A stretch of DNA of 64,000 bases, from NCBI RefSeq assembly GCF_004117855.1, contig NZ_QWBW01000016.1:52059-116058 (forward strand), written 5' to 3'. A program made the translations under genes and the position numbers. The number at the start of each line of letters is the position of its first letter. Position 1 is the stretch's first letter. Below, in pieces: positions 10,332-22,901 of the stretch. The notes under the pieces were generated by a model that was not told where the DNA came from, ran no database searches, and saw only the letters and a list, made by a program, of their open reading frames with translations. Source of the DNA: Modicisalibacter coralii. Its GTDB lineage: Bacteria; Pseudomonadota; Gammaproteobacteria; Pseudomonadales; Halomonadaceae.

Positions 10332-10972
10332 GTCGTCGCCTCCCGGCGTTCGGCGAGCTTGCGCTGGAGCCGGGCGAGGCGTGCCTCGAGCCGGTCGGTG
10401 GCGACCTCGAGTTCGGTGAGATGGTCGCGCAGCACCTCGCGCTGTGAACTGCCGGGCAACAGCCGGGCCTCCTCGAAGAGGTACTCGGCGAGATCGGCGC
10501 GCAGCTCGCGCTGACCGCGCAGGCCGAAGCGGGCGAAACGCCGCATGCCCTCGGCAAGGGTGTTGGCCGGCACGTCGCCGAACCATTCGGCCAGCGCGCC
10601 TTCCCAGTCGAGGTCCAGATCCATCAGCAGGTCGCGGGCCGCCTCGAGTAGGTGGGTCTGGCCGCGCAGCGACAGCCGACCGTCGAACATCAGGTGTTCC
10701 AGCGACTCGCCGGCGAGCAGGGCGCCCAAGGCTTCGCTGTCGACCTCGACGACGGCGTCGGCGTCGCCTTCCTCGGCCTGCGGGTGGTGAAACAGCTTGA
10801 GGCCCTGCGCGTGGAAGGCGATCAGCAGTTCGAGCTGCGGGCGTTCCAGGCGCAGCAGCAGGCGCTTGCCGGCGAGCCGGCGCAATCGCGACGGCGCGGC
10901 GGGGTCGCGGGCGAGCAGGGTATTGAAGGTCTTCTCGGCACAGGCCAGCAGCAGGGGGGGAGTCAATGCCAT
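10328..10972 (-). CDS. ubiJ: UbiJ, SCP2-domain ubiquinone biosynthesis accessory factor
   Basis: Lipid-binding accessory factor of the soluble Ubi complex that carries out hydroxylation and methylation steps. The 214-residue protein has an N-terminal SCP2-like domain (about 1-110; the [16 protein letters not shown] strand-helix is typical) and a C-terminal helical region ending in a coiled coil ([19 protein letters not shown]). Its position between ubiE and ubiB, with seven bases to ubiE and a four-base overlap with ubiB, is the standard synteny and is the strongest support, since the sequence itself diverges fast. Confidence 0.9.
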   Translation of the reverse strand: MALTPPLLLACAEKTFNTLLARDPAAPSRLRRLAGKRLLLRLERPQLELLIAFHAQGLKLFHHPQAEEGDADAVVEVDSEALGALLAGESLEHLMFDGRLSLRGQTHLLEAARDLLMDLDLDWEGALAEWFGDVPANTLAEGMRRFARFGLRGQRELRADLAEYLFEEARLLPGSSQREVLRDHLTELEVATDRLEARLARLQRKLAERREATT

Positions 10973-10979
10973 CGGGTCC

Positions 10980-11726
10980 TCACAGCTTGACGCCGCGGTG
11001 GAGGGCGACGATGCCGCCGGTCAGGTTGGTGTACTCGACACGCTCGAGTCCGGCGCCTTCCATCATCGCCTTGAGGGTTTCCTGATCGGGGTGCATGCGG
11101 ATCGATTCGGCCAGGTAGCGGTAGCTGTCGGCGTCGTTGGCGACGAGTTCGCCCATCTTCGGCAGCAGCCGGAAGGAGTATTCGTCGTAGACCTTCGAGA
11201 GCGCCTGGTGAGTTGGCTTGGAGAACTCCAGCACCAGCAGCCGGCCGCCCGGTTTGAGCACGCGGGCCATCGAGGCCAGGGCGGCGTCCTTGTCGGTGAC
11301 GTTGCGCAGGCCGAAGGCGATGGTGATGCAGTCGAAGGTGTTGTCGGCGAACGGCAGGCACTCGGCGTTGGCCTGGACGTACTCGACGTTGCCGCCGGCC
11401 CCGTGGTCGAGCAGCTTGTCGCGTCCCACCCGCAGCATCGAGGCGTTGATGTCGGCCAGCACCACCCGCCCTTCGCTGCCCACCCGCTGGGCGAACTTGA
11501 GCGTCAGGTCGCCGGTGCCGCCGGCGATGTCGAGCACCGTCTGGCCGCGGCGCACCGCCGAACGCTCGAGAGTGATGCGCTTCCACAAGCGGTGGATGCC
11601 CATCGACATCAGGTCGTTCATCAGGTCGTAGCGCCCCGCCACGGAGTGGAAGACGTCGGCGACACGGGCGGCCTTCTCCTCGACCGGAACTTCCTGATAG
11701 CCGAAGTGGGTCGTGCGCTTGTTCAT
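10980..11726 (-). CDS. ubiE: Ubiquinone/menaquinone methyltransferase
   Basis: SAM-dependent C-methyltransferase of ubiquinone (and menaquinone) synthesis. From the ATG at 11726 the protein is 248 residues, starting [19 protein letters not shown], the conserved UbiE N-terminus. The SAM-binding motif [12 protein letters not shown], the [13 protein letters not shown] family signature and the [20 protein letters not shown] signature are intact. An in-frame upstream extension to 11879 exists but is low-complexity and outside family homology. The gene heads the ubiE-ubiJ-ubiB-hisE-tatABC transcript. The 205-base gap before it has no other gene. Confidence 0.96.
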   Translation of the reverse strand: MNKRTTHFGYQEVPVEEKAARVADVFHSVAGRYDLMNDLMSMGIHRLWKRITLERSAVRRGQTVLDIAGGTGDLTLKFAQRVGSEGRVVLADINASMLRVGRDKLLDHGAGGNVEYVQANAECLPFADNTFDCITIAFGLRNVTDKDAALASMARVLKPGGRLLVLEFSKPTHQALSKVYDEYSFRLLPKMGELVANDADSYRYLAESIRMHPDQETLKAMMEGAGLERVEYTNLTGGIVALHRGVKL

Positions 11727-11931
11727 GGGCTTCCCTTGCTGTGCAGGTGGCGCGGCTCCGGCCTCGGCATGGGGCCGGCACGTTCCGGCGGCGGCGTGGC
11801 GAGCACGGCGGGCCGGGTTCGATGAAGTGGGCGCCATTGTAGCGTCGCCGGACGGGGCTTGTCTGCGCTTGGCGGCCATGCCGCCGCCCCGGGGGCGGCC
11901 ACGGCGCGCCGCAGACGCGATGGGGCGTGGG

Positions 11932-12315
11932 CTAGACCGATTTCAGGGGAATGCCCAGCGGCTCGCGGGAGGCGCCGGCCGCCTCGAGCTGCTTCAGGTA
12001 ATCGGCCCAGTAGGCGTCCTTATGGGTCGCCAGGTCGTAGAGGTATTCCCAGCTGTAGAGGCCGGTGTCGTGGCCGTCGTCGAAGTGCAGCTTGAGCGCG
12101 TAGCGGCCGGTCTGGGTGATGTTCTTCAGACCCACGTACTTCATGCCGGTCTGCAGCGTGGCGGTGTCGGGGCCGTGGCCGCGCACCTCGGCCGATGGCG
12201 AGAACACCCGCAGGTACTCGGCGGAGAGCCGGTAGCATTCGCCGTCGGCGTAGGCCAGCTCGAGTTCGCGGGCCTGCTTGTGATAGTGCACGCGGGTGGG
12301 GATCGGGGCGGTCAT
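11932..12315 (-). CDS. DUF971 family protein (gamma-butyrobetaine hydroxylase-like N-terminal domain)
   Basis: A 127-residue cytoplasmic protein of the DUF971 family, which shares its fold with the N-terminal domain of gamma-butyrobetaine hydroxylase. The typical strand pattern [18 protein letters not shown] and the segment [21 protein letters not shown] are present. Function is unproven; members often sit beside hslVU in gammaproteobacteria, as here (157 bases downstream of hslU). The histidines and aspartates in FDDGHDTG could bind metal, but that is only a guess. Confidence 0.85.
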   Translation of the reverse strand: MTAPIPTRVHYHKQARELELAYADGECYRLSAEYLRVFSPSAEVRGHGPDTATLQTGMKYVGLKNITQTGRYALKLHFDDGHDTGLYSWEYLYDLATHKDAYWADYLKQLEAAGASREPLGIPLKSV

Positions 12316-12342
12316 AAGAAAACTCCTGGCTGTTAAGCCATA

Positions 12343-12467
12343 AGCTGTAAGCCGTAAGTCTTGGCCCAGGCCAGGGAGAGATGCAAATGGAAGAGAAGAA
12401 CCCCGTCCTTGGCCATTCTTCTCTTCCCGCCGCGAAGCGGCGCTCTTCCCGCTTACAGCTTACAGCT
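12343..12467. repeat. Inverted-repeat intergenic element, copy 1
   Basis: The hslU-DUF971 gap is bounded by a 16-base inverted repeat: AGCTGTAAGCCGTAAG at 12343-12358 and CTTACAGCTTACAGCT at 12452-12467, with one mismatch. The interior has a second, weaker inverted pair (AGAGAAGAA and TTCTTCTCT). A related element lies at 17026-17116 beside priA. Two copies with the same arm sequence in this window suggest a dispersed palindromic repeat. It could act as a hairpin downstream of hslU. Confidence 0.6.
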
Positions 12468-12472
12468 CCTCG

Positions 12473-13798
<1,326 letters not shown>

Positions 13799-13799
13799 G

Positions 13800-14321
13800 T
13801 CAGGCGAGCTCCTCGATGACGGCGTTGTGGTTGGTGTAGACGCAGATGTCGGCGGCGATGTCGAGCGACTTGGCGGTGATCTCCTTCGCCGACAGCTCGG
13901 TGTTGTCGAGCATCGCCCGCGCCGCGGCCAGCGCGTAGTTGCCGCCGGAGCCGATGGCGATCACGCCGTATTCCGGCTCCACCACGTCGCCGTTGCCGGT
14001 GATGATCAGCGAGGCGGTCTTGTCGGCGACCACCAGCATCGCCTCGAGGCGGCGCAGGGCGCGATCGGTGCGCCACTCCTTGGCCAGCTCGACGGCGGCC
14101 TTGGTGAGATGGCCCTGATATTTCTCGAGTTGCGCCTCGAAGCGTTCGAACAGGGTGAAGGCATCGGCGGTGCCGCCGGCGAAACCGGCCAGCACCTGGC
14201 CGCGATAGAGGCGCCGCACCTTGCTGGCGTTGCCCTTGAGCACGGTGTCGCCCAGGGAGACCTGGCCGTCGCCGGCCAGGGCGACCTGACCGTTGCGGCG
14301 CACGGAAACGATGGTGGTCAT
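13800..14321 (-). CDS. hslV: HslV, peptidase subunit of the HslVU protease
   Basis: Threonine peptidase of the 20S-proteasome family. From the ATG at 14321 the product is 173 residues, beginning [20 protein letters not shown]; after methionine removal the first Thr becomes the catalytic nucleophile. The [10 protein letters not shown] and [17 protein letters not shown] segments are typical. It is the first gene of an hslVU transcript with a heat-shock-like promoter about 100 bases upstream (14429-14457). Alternative upstream starts would bury the catalytic threonine and are rejected. Confidence 0.97.
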   Translation of the reverse strand: MTTIVSVRRNGQVALAGDGQVSLGDTVLKGNASKVRRLYRGQVLAGFAGGTADAFTLFERFEAQLEKYQGHLTKAAVELAKEWRTDRALRRLEAMLVVADKTASLIITGNGDVVEPEYGVIAIGSGGNYALAAARAMLDNTELSAKEITAKSLDIAADICVYTNHNAVIEELA

Positions 14322-14428
14322 GTAACGGAAACTCCGTTGCGGGGTGACGCCGTCGCGCCGGCGGCGTGGCACCCGATGACGAATGATGCACCGGTGTGAA
14401 ACCAGTACCCGACGAAGGTGTGAGGCAG

Positions 14429-14457
14429 AGATGCGGGCGGCGTCGACGGAAATCAAG
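14429..14457 (-). promoter_or_regulatory. Sigma-32-like heat-shock promoter for hslVU
   Basis: On the minus strand, CTTGAT (14457-14452) is followed after 15 bases by CCGCATCT (14436-14429). The sigma-32 consensus is CTTGAA, 13-15 bases, CCCCATNT, so the elements match 5/6 and 6 of 7 defined bases. hslVU is a classical heat-shock operon, and the site lies between the ftsN-like stop and the hslV start. Confidence 0.6.
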
Positions 14458-14463
14458 CGATGC

Positions 14464-14489
14464 CGCGACGGCCCGGGCGGGCCGTCGCG
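14464..14489 (-). terminator. Perfect 11-bp GC stem-loop after the ftsN-like gene
   Basis: CGCGACGGCCC at 14464-14474 pairs perfectly with GGGCCGTCGCG at 14479-14489 across a four-base loop. It lies 18 bases beyond the ftsN-like stop and upstream of the hslVU promoter, so it probably separates the argS-ftsN transcript from hslVU. No strong T-run follows. Confidence 0.5.
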
Positions 14490-14506
14490 TGTCGGGCGGG
14501 CGGGGA

Positions 14507-15181
14507 TCAGTTCTGCAGGCGGATCATCAGCGGTTCGATGCCCTGGGTGACCATCAGGTCCTGGGCCCGGGTGAGCTCGCGGGTGTCCTCGTAGGGGCCG
14601 ACCTGGACGCGGTGCCAGGTCTGGTCGCCATTGGCCTTGACGTCGGTGATCTTGGCCAGCAGGCCGAAGTCCTTGAGCTTGCCGGCCAGGCGCCTGGCGT
14701 CGGCCATGTCCTTGAACGAGGCGGCCTGGAGCATGTACTTGCCGCCCTTGGCCGCGGCCTGGGCGGCGCCGCCGTCGTCATCGTCGCTGGGGCGCGGCGT
14801 GGATTGGTAGGCGTCGACCTTGGGCGCGACCACCTCGGATTCCGGCAGCAGGGTGTAGAACTCGAAGGTCGGCATGGCCGGTTCGTCCTTCGCCGCGGCA
14901 CTCTCGCCCTGAGACCGGGACGCGGCCTTGCCGGCGGATGCCGCCTTGGTGTCCGCGGCCTCGGTGGCGGGCTTGGGCATCAGCGTCGCCACCGGCGCGG
15001 CGCTCTGCTGGAAATACTGCGACAGCGCGAAGCCGGCGATCAGGCCGATCAGACCGCACAGCCAGCCGGGGACGCGCGCCCCCTGACGCGTTTTCTGGCG
15101 CGGCGCCCGGCGGGTCGTGGCGCCCTTGCGGGGCGCGGCCTTGCGACGGTTGCCGTTTTGCGCGGCGGCGGTACGGGCCAT
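14507..15181 (-). CDS. ftsN: FtsN-like SPOR-domain cell-division protein
   Basis: Bitopic inner-membrane protein with a periplasmic SPOR domain. The 224 residues divide into a basic cytoplasmic tail (1-36), one membrane helix (about 38-57, [21 protein letters not shown] without the last residue), a low-complexity A/K/D-rich linker, and a C-terminal SPOR domain (about 147-222, [20 protein letters not shown] to [17 protein letters not shown]). SPOR domains bind denuded septal peptidoglycan. Position between argS and hslV is the usual ftsN locus in pseudomonads and relatives, which supports the name; it lies three bases after argS. Confidence 0.8.
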   Translation of the reverse strand: MARTAAAQNGNRRKAAPRKGATTRRAPRQKTRQGARVPGWLCGLIGLIAGFALSQYFQQSAAPVATLMPKPATEAADTKAASAGKAASRSQGESAAAKDEPAMPTFEFYTLLPESEVVAPKVDAYQSTPRPSDDDDGGAAQAAAKGGKYMLQAASFKDMADARRLAGKLKDFGLLAKITDVKANGDQTWHRVQVGPYEDTRELTRAQDLMVTQGIEPLMIRLQN

Positions 15182-15184
15182 GGT

Positions 15185-16870
15185 CTACATCTCCTCGGGA
15201 GCGCTCACGCCCAGCAGGTCGAGGCCGTTGCGCAGCACCTGACGCGCGGCCAGCCCCAGGGCCAGGCGCGCGTTGCGCAGGGCCGGCTCGTCGACCATGA
15301 CCTTGACGGCGTTGTAGCAGCTGTGGAAATCGGCGGCGAGATCCTGCAGGTACTGGGCGACCTGCTGCGGCTCGCGACTGGCGGCGGCGTGCTCGACCAC
15401 CTCCGGGTAGCGGGCCAGGCGGTTCATCAGCGCCTTTTCCGGGTCGCTGTCGAGCAACGCCAGATTGGCCATCGCCAGACCGTGGTCGAAGGGCACGCCG
15501 TCGGCCTCGGCCTTGCGCATCACGCTGCACAGGCGCGCATGGGCGTACTGCACGTAGTAGACCGGGTTGTCGTTGGACTGCGAACGGGCCAGGTCGATGT
15601 CGAAGGTCAACTGCGAGTCGGCGCGCCGCGCGGCGAGGAAGTAGCGGGTGGCATCGCGGCCCACCTCGTCGATCAGATCGCGCAGGGTGACGTAGCTGCC
15701 GGCGCGCTTGGAGAGCTTGACCTCGACCCCGGAGCGGGTCACCAGCACCATCTGGTGCAGCACGTAGTCGGGCCAGCCCGACGGGATGCCGGCTTCCAGG
15801 GCCTGCAGGCCGGCACGCACGCGGGTTACCGTGGAGTGGTGATCGGCGCCCTGTTCGTCGATCACCTGCTTGAAGCCGCGCTGCCACTTGTCGAGGTGAT
15901 AGGCGACGTCGGGGACGAAGTAGGTGTAGTCGCCGTCACGCTTGCGCATCACCCGGTCCTTGTCGTCGCCGAAGTCGGTGGTGCGCAGCCACAGGGCGTC
16001 GTCCTGCTCGTAGGTGTGGCCCTTGTCGATCAACTGGCGGACCGTGTCCTCGACCTTGCCCCCGCTGTACAGCGAGGACTCGAGGAAGTAGACGTCGAAC
16101 TCGACGCCGAAGGCCTTGAGGTCCAGGTCCTGCTCGCGGCGCAGGTAAGCCACCGCGAAGCGGCGGATGGCGTCGAGATCGTCCGGGTCGGCCGCGGCGG
16201 TGACGTGCTGGTCGTCGGCATCGACGGTCTCGCCGGCCAGATAGCTCCTGGCGACGTCGGCGATGTAGTCGCCGCGGTAGCCGTCGTCCGGCCAGGCCGG
16301 GTCGTCGGGCGTGATGCCCTTGACGCGCGCCTGGACCGAGAGCGCCAGATTCTGGATCTGCACCCCGGCGTCGTTGTAGTAGAACTCGCGGGTGACATCG
16401 TAACCGGTGGCCTCGAGCAGCCGGCACAGGCAGTCGCCGATCGCCGCGCCACGGCCGTGGCCGACGTGCAGCGGGCCGGTGGGGTTGGCGGAGACGAACT
16501 CCACCTGCACCTTCTCGCCGGCCCCGGTCATGCTGCGACCGAAGGTGTCGCCGGTATCGAGGATGGCGGCGACCACCCGGGCCACCGCGTCGGTGGCGGC
16601 GAAGAAGTTGAGAAAGCCCGGGCCGGCGATCTCCACGCGACGCACCGCCGGGCTTTCGGGCAGGGCGTCGACGAGCGCCTGGGCGACCTCGCGCGGCGGC
16701 TTGCCCGCGGGCTTGGCGAGCGTCATGGCCAGGTTGCTGGCGTAGTCGCCGTGGGCCTTGTCCTTGGTGGGGTCGACCTTGTACCTGGGGGCGGCGTCGG
16801 CGGGCACGATGCCCTGCTGCTTGAGGGCGGCCAGCGCCTCGTCGAGCAGCGCGATGATGGTGTCTTTCAT
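15185..16870 (-). CDS. argS: Arginyl-tRNA synthetase
   Basis: Class I aminoacyl-tRNA synthetase charging tRNA-Arg; 561 residues. The N-terminal Add-1 domain is followed by the Rossmann core with the HIGH motif as [12 protein letters not shown] (about residue 130) and the KMSKS-equivalent [12 protein letters not shown] (about residue 385), then the DALR anticodon-binding domain at the C-terminus ([16 protein letters not shown] to the end). Start at 16870 gives the family N-terminus [13 protein letters not shown]. Cotranscribed with the ftsN-like gene. Confidence 0.97.
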   Translation of the reverse strand: MKDTIIALLDEALAALKQQGIVPADAAPRYKVDPTKDKAHGDYASNLAMTLAKPAGKPPREVAQALVDALPESPAVRRVEIAGPGFLNFFAATDAVARVVAAILDTGDTFGRSMTGAGEKVQVEFVSANPTGPLHVGHGRGAAIGDCLCRLLEATGYDVTREFYYNDAGVQIQNLALSVQARVKGITPDDPAWPDDGYRGDYIADVARSYLAGETVDADDQHVTAAADPDDLDAIRRFAVAYLRREQDLDLKAFGVEFDVYFLESSLYSGGKVEDTVRQLIDKGHTYEQDDALWLRTTDFGDDKDRVMRKRDGDYTYFVPDVAYHLDKWQRGFKQVIDEQGADHHSTVTRVRAGLQALEAGIPSGWPDYVLHQMVLVTRSGVEVKLSKRAGSYVTLRDLIDEVGRDATRYFLAARRADSQLTFDIDLARSQSNDNPVYYVQYAHARLCSVMRKAEADGVPFDHGLAMANLALLDSDPEKALMNRLARYPEVVEHAAASREPQQVAQYLQDLAADFHSCYNAVKVMVDEPALRNARLALGLAARQVLRNGLDLLGVSAPEEM

Positions 16871-17025
16871 GTGGCTTGCGTGCAGTATCCTGTGGCCCGG
16901 GCGAGCGGCGAGGTCAGCGGGGATACGCGACTCGCGGCGCCGGCGTGGAAAAGCGTCGCTCGTGGAGCATGGCCGCTCATTATCGGCAATTGCGGGTCGG
17001 CTTTAAACCCCAGCCCCTAGCGGGG

Positions 17026-17116
17026 AGCTGTAAGTCATGAGCTTTAAGCCGTAAGAAAACCTACCGGCCAGTTTTGCAGGGACAAAGCGATGGTGTCCCG
17101 GCTTACGGCTTACGGC
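17026..17116. repeat. Inverted-repeat intergenic element, copy 2
   Basis: Between priA and argS, GCTTTAAGCCGTAAG (17041-17055) pairs with CTTACGGCTTACGGC (17102-17116), and a further AGCTGTAAG lies at 17026. The arms repeat the sequence seen at 12343-12467, while the interiors differ. Together they look like one family of palindromic intergenic repeats. Confidence 0.55.
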
Positions 17117-17118
17117 AT

Positions 17119-19365
<2,247 letters not shown>

Positions 19366-19394
19366 TTGGCCTCCGCAAATGGCTTTGCTATAAT
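19366..19394 (+). promoter_or_regulatory. Sigma-70 promoter for rpmE
   Basis: A perfect TATAAT -10 box at 19389-19394 is preceded by TTGGCC (19366-19371) at 17-base spacing. It points toward rpmE, whose start is 269 bases downstream, implying a long leader that contains the degenerate repeat at 19489-19614. Confidence 0.6.
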
Positions 19395-19488
19395 GCCCGG
19401 CCTTCTTGCACCCTGGCGATGTCGGCCGGCGGGCGGGGAGGATAACCGGTTATCACAACCCGTGTGCGGTGCCCGACGGGCTGGAAGT

Positions 19489-19614
19489 CGAGCTACGATC
19501 GTCGCTCACGATGGCGAGGCCAGGCGGAATACCTCGAAGACGCGCAGTTTACACGAAGTCCATGCGCATTCTGAGAGGCATTCAACGCCGCATCGCCGAG
19601 TGCAGTAGATCATC
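19489..19614. repeat. Degenerate copy of the GCGGAGTTTACAC intergenic repeat
   Basis: The segment aligns almost without gaps to the element at 31006-31146: shared blocks include GAGTTTACAC/CAGTTTACAC, ATGNGCATT, TTNAACGCCG and GCCGAG-GCAG. It lacks clear terminal inverted repeats and has many substitutions, so it is an old copy. It fills most of the rpmE leader. Confidence 0.5.
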
Positions 19615-19662
19615 GCCGGCTTCCCGGATCGGGTGGCGGCACACCGTCCAACGAGGCTCACG

Positions 19663-19878
19663 ATGAAACAAGGTATCCATCCGGAATACAAGACGGTCAC
19701 CGCGACCTGCTCCTGCGGTGCCACTCACACCGTTGGTTCCACCGCCAGCGAAGATTTCTTCCTGGACGTCTGCTCCAACTGCCACCCGTTCTACACCGGC
19801 AAGCAGAAGCAGGCGACCACCGGCGGCCGTGTCGAGCGCTTCAACAAGCGCTTCGGTGCCGCGCTCAAGCGCACGTAA
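19663..19878 (+). CDS. rpmE: Ribosomal protein bL31 (zinc-binding form)
   Basis: Large-subunit ribosomal protein L31, 71 residues from the ATG at 19663 ([12 protein letters not shown]). Cysteines in the CSCG and [12 protein letters not shown] segments form the zinc site of the C-plus form, as opposed to the zinc-free paralogue made under zinc starvation. The family C-terminus [10 protein letters not shown] is present. An earlier in-frame ATG at 19633 would add ten residues absent from the family. Divergent from priA and closed by the terminator at 19922-19960. Confidence 0.96.
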   Translation: MKQGIHPEYKTVTATCSCGATHTVGSTASEDFFLDVCSNCHPFYTGKQKQATTGGRVERFNKRFGAALKRT

Positions 19879-19921
19879 GCCGGCGTTCCCGCCCGCCCTT
19901 GGCGCGGGCGTTCTGTCCGAG

Positions 19922-19960
19922 AAAGACCCCGAACCGCTCCGGCGGCTCGGGGTCTTTTCA
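19922..19960 (+). terminator. Intrinsic terminator of rpmE
   Basis: AAAGACCCCGA (19922-19932) pairs with TCGGGGTCTTT (19947-19957) around a GC-rich loop and ends in TTTTCATT. A textbook rho-independent terminator 43 bases past the rpmE stop. Confidence 0.85.
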
Positions 19961-20041
19961 TTAGCGCTCTTCGCTGCACCGGGATGCGCCTCGCCGGGCT
20001 GCGGGTCACGCGGGTGCGTGGCCCGTTTTCGGTCGCTGGCC

Positions 20042-21484
20042 TCAGGCCAGCCGCGCATCGAGATGGTCGGCCAGGCGCATCGCCAGCTGAACCAGGGTCA
20101 GGGTGGGGTTGGCGTGGCCGCTCGAGGGGAAGACGCTCGATCCGCCGATATACAGGTTGTCCTGGCCGAACACCCGACAGTCGCGATCGACGACGCCGTG
20201 TTCGGGGCTCTCGGCCATGCGCGTGCCGCCCATGTGGTGGCGACCGGCCAGTTCGCCATCCGCGGGGAACTGCAGCGTGTCGTCGGTCAGCCAGGGATCG
20301 AGCCGGACGCGGCCGATGTCGCGGCGGCGCAGGTAGTCGCCCAGGGTCAGCGCGCAGTCGCGCACGGTGTGATGGTCCAGGGCGGTCTTGCGCCAGACCA
20401 GCCGCGAGCGGGGCATGCCCAGGGCATCGAGGTCCCCGTCGGCGAGCTCCACCCGGCTCTCGGGATGGGGCTGCTGCTCCCAGGCGGCACGCAGCACCAC
20501 GCCGCAACAGCCGTTCGCGGCCAACGGGCGCTGCTTGATCCATTCGCCCAGCCGGGGGGCGGCCAGGGTGAGCTGCTCGACCAGTTCTCCGGTCTCGGTA
20601 TCGCTCATGCGGTGCAGGCGTAACCCGCAATTGAGAATGCGATGTTCGGCGAGCATCGCCGGGGAGGGGGCGAGAAACACGCTCTGACTGGCGTCGAGCC
20701 CCAGCGCCGCCGGTTCGAGGATGATCGCCCGACCCAGGGTGGCGTGGGGGTGATCCATCCAGTAGCGGCCCAGCGTCGCCGGTTGCTTGACGACCTGGCC
20801 GTGGCTCCGGCGGTTGCACCACAGCAGCAGCCGCGAGTTCTCGATGCCGCCGCAGGCGAGCACGAACTGCCGCGCCCGGACACGGTATTCGCCACCCGTG
20901 TAGTCCTTGAAGACGGCGGCGGTGATGCGGCCGTCGCGGGTCTCCAGACCGAACAGGTTGGCGTTCGGGCAATAGTGTAGCTGCGGCGAGCGGGCGACCT
21001 CGTCGGCGCAGGTCTCCTTGAGCCGGGTTGCGGGGCCGATCGAGAAATGCACGCGCTTGAGGGCGAGGCCGGGAATCGTCGCGTCCGGCGGAATCGGCGA
21101 GACGCCGAGGATCGCTGCGGCATCGGCGTAGTAGGGGGCGAGGGCGTCGCGGTCGATCGGCCAGGCGGTGCCTTCGTCGGCCGGCTTGGCGGTGAAGTCG
21201 TAGGCATCCAGCGGCCGGCACATGCCGCCCCAGTGGTTGGTCGAGCCGCCGAAATAGCGCAGTCGCGCGGCGTCCAGGGGGATGTAGGGATCGCCGGCGA
21301 CCGCGCCTTCGTAGAGCGCCTGGGAGCGCAGCGTGAAATCCTGCTCGCCGCCTTCGCAGAGCAGCACGTGCCGGCCGCGCCGCGCCAGGCGCAGGGCCAG
21401 TGACAGGCCCGCCGCGCCGGCCCCGATGACACAGACATCGGCGAGCGGATCGGCGGCGGCGTAGCGGGCGAGATCGTCGTGCAT
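20042..21484 (-). CDS. GMC-family FAD-dependent oxidoreductase
   Basis: Flavoprotein dehydrogenase/oxidase of the glucose-methanol-choline family, 480 residues from the ATG at 21484. An N-terminal FAD-binding fold (VCVIGAGAAGLSLALRLARR, about 15-34), the YFGGSTNHWGGMCRPL loop and the C-terminal GMC signature (GRHHMGGTRMAESPEHG and SSGHANPTLTLVQLAMRLAD, with the usual His/Asn pair) are present. It resembles the large subunits of membrane-bound sugar or polyol dehydrogenases more than choline dehydrogenase. It has no signal peptide of its own, but its ATG overlaps the stop of a Tat-signal small gene (TGATG), suggesting co-export. Substrate unknown; no cytochrome subunit gene is adjacent. Confidence 0.88.
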   Translation of the reverse strand: MHDDLARYAAADPLADVCVIGAGAAGLSLALRLARRGRHVLLCEGGEQDFTLRSQALYEGAVAGDPYIPLDAARLRYFGGSTNHWGGMCRPLDAYDFTAKPADEGTAWPIDRDALAPYYADAAAILGVSPIPPDATIPGLALKRVHFSIGPATRLKETCADEVARSPQLHYCPNANLFGLETRDGRITAAVFKDYTGGEYRVRARQFVLACGGIENSRLLLWCNRRSHGQVVKQPATLGRYWMDHPHATLGRAIILEPAALGLDASQSVFLAPSPAMLAEHRILNCGLRLHRMSDTETGELVEQLTLAAPRLGEWIKQRPLAANGCCGVVLRAAWEQQPHPESRVELADGDLDALGMPRSRLVWRKTALDHHTVRDCALTLGDYLRRRDIGRVRLDPWLTDDTLQFPADGELAGRHHMGGTRMAESPEHGVVDRDCRVFGQDNLYIGGSSVFPSSGHANPTLTLVQLAMRLADHLDARLA

Positions 21485-21714
21485 CACAGGTCTCCGCTGT
21501 CGAGCAGCCAGCCGTCGACCCACACGCCGAGATCGCGGCGGGGCACGGCGCCGACCCCGCCGTCGCCGGCGGCAAGCGGCGCCAGCCAGGCGGCGGCGAT
21601 CGGGGTCAGCAGAAGCCCCAGCGCCTGGCGGCGGGTCAGCGTCGGCGGTGAGCAGCGGGTGGTGGTGGCGGTTCGGGGGGCGCCGAGGGAAGGCGGCGCA
21701 TGGCGTCCTGGCAT
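21484..21714 (-). CDS. Short Tat-signal protein coupled to the GMC oxidoreductase
   Basis: A 76-residue product consisting mainly of a twin-arginine signal: TLTRRQALGLLLTPIAAAW, a hydrophobic stretch, then only about 25 residues ending VWVDGWLLDSGDL. The stop overlaps the start of the GMC gene by one base. Three-subunit GMC dehydrogenases use a small Tat-signal subunit to carry the flavin subunit across the membrane, and this gene is in the right place, but it is about half the size I expect. It may be a minimal hitchhiker subunit or a truncated one. The start at 21714 (ATG) is preferred to a TTG at 21780. Confidence 0.6.
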   Translation of the reverse strand: MPGRHAPPSLGAPRTATTTRCSPPTLTRRQALGLLLTPIAAAWLAPLAAGDGGVGAVPRRDLGVWVDGWLLDSGDL

Positions 21715-21796
21715 CTGGCGGCTCCGGCGTCTCGCAACAGGGAATGACGTGACGTTACTCCGGCGCCGGTTCCGCGACAATCAGGAAAGGTCCGGA

Positions 21797-22675
21797 TCAC
21801 ATCATGATCGCGAGCAGGGCCGGCAGGTACAGGAACGACAGCAGCGTCGAGCACAGCACCAGGCCGGCGACGAATTCCGGCTCGCGTCGGGAGCGCTGGG
21901 CGAACAGGTAGTTGAAGACCGCCACCGGCATGCTCATCTGCAGGATCAGCACGCTCTGCGCCAGCGGCGGCAGACCCAGCAGATGACCGACGGCGAAGGC
22001 GAGCAGGGCCGCCGCGGGGATGCGCAGCAGGCTGAAGTGGAACCCCGACGCCAGGTTGCGCACACGGATGCGTGCCAGCGACACGCCCAGGGTGATCAGC
22101 ATCAACGGCACGCTGAATCCCGAGATCAGGTCCACGGTGTTGGCCAGCCAGGCCGGCAGGGTGGTGCCGGTGAGCAGCATCGCGGTGGCTACCAGGATTG
22201 CGTAGACCACCGGCGTGCGCGCCAGGCTGCGCAGCGGCCGACCGCTGCGACTGGAGAGCAGGGTGCCGAAGGTGAACTGGACCAGCGATACCGAGACCAT
22301 CGAGGTGATCGCGTAGGCGAAGCCGGCATGGCCGAAGGCATAGAGAATCACCGGCAGGCCCATGTTGCCGGTATTGGGAAACATCGTCGGCAGGATCACG
22401 GTGCGCCACGGCTTGCCCAGCACCCGCGCGATCACCAGGCTGATCAGCCCCATGCCGGTGACGACCAGCAGCGTGCCGAGCATGGTCAGGCCGAAGCTGC
22501 CGGGATCGATGTCGGCACCGTCGAGCGAGGCCAGGATCAGGGTCGGCGTGCCGATGTTGAAGACCAGTCGGGTGATGAACTCGACGGGATAGTCGTAGCC
22601 CAGGCGAACCCAGCCAAAGCCCAGGCCGGCGCCGCACAACACCGGCGCCATCACCGCGAAGAGTTCGGCGAGCAT
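21797..22675 (-). CDS. AEC (auxin efflux carrier) family transporter
   Basis: Inner-membrane permease of 292 residues with about ten hydrophobic segments in two five-helix halves. The motif FPNTGNMGLPVILYAFG (about 95-111), with the polar Asn and Gly residues in the crossover region, is diagnostic of the AEC/BART superfamily. Bacterial members carry small carboxylates such as malate or malonate; substrate cannot be named here. It lies 82 bases upstream of the Tat-signal/GMC pair on the same strand and is divergent from the gbdR-like gene, sharing a 226-base intergenic region. Confidence 0.85.
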   Translation of the reverse strand: MLAELFAVMAPVLCGAGLGFGWVRLGYDYPVEFITRLVFNIGTPTLILASLDGADIDPGSFGLTMLGTLLVVTGMGLISLVIARVLGKPWRTVILPTMFPNTGNMGLPVILYAFGHAGFAYAITSMVSVSLVQFTFGTLLSSRSGRPLRSLARTPVVYAILVATAMLLTGTTLPAWLANTVDLISGFSVPLMLITLGVSLARIRVRNLASGFHFSLLRIPAAALLAFAVGHLLGLPPLAQSVLILQMSMPVAVFNYLFAQRSRREPEFVAGLVLCSTLLSFLYLPALLAIMM

Positions 22676-22901
22676 GCAGGATCCTCGTGAGAAGTCAGCG
22701 AAGGCCGGCAAGCGTACCGGCGTAGCGACCACCATTGTCCCCAGTCTTGCTGTTGCGGTGCAACACCGATGCCGGAAACACGGCGTTCTGGGCCCGCTGC
22801 CGTCGTTGCCGAGCCGCGGGCCCGTGCGCCACAGTGGTAGCGGCGAAGCGGGGAGGATACGCTGGGGGCTGGGCCGTATTCGAGGATGCCTCACCGCCGT
22901 C

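Noticed and set aside
8320..10557. A long single frame joining hisE with part of ubiB
   Set aside because: Only the last 112 codons resemble HisE; the rest overlaps UbiB in a different frame and is Arg/Pro-rich.
14396..17020. An 874-codon plus-strand open frame opposite ftsN and argS
   Set aside because: Antisense shadow of GC-rich genes; argS motifs are complete on the other strand.
22674..22901. An earlier in-frame start for the GbdR-like regulator
   Set aside because: The added 76 residues are low-complexity and would overlap the start of the divergent AEC transporter; the family N-terminus begins shortly after 22902.
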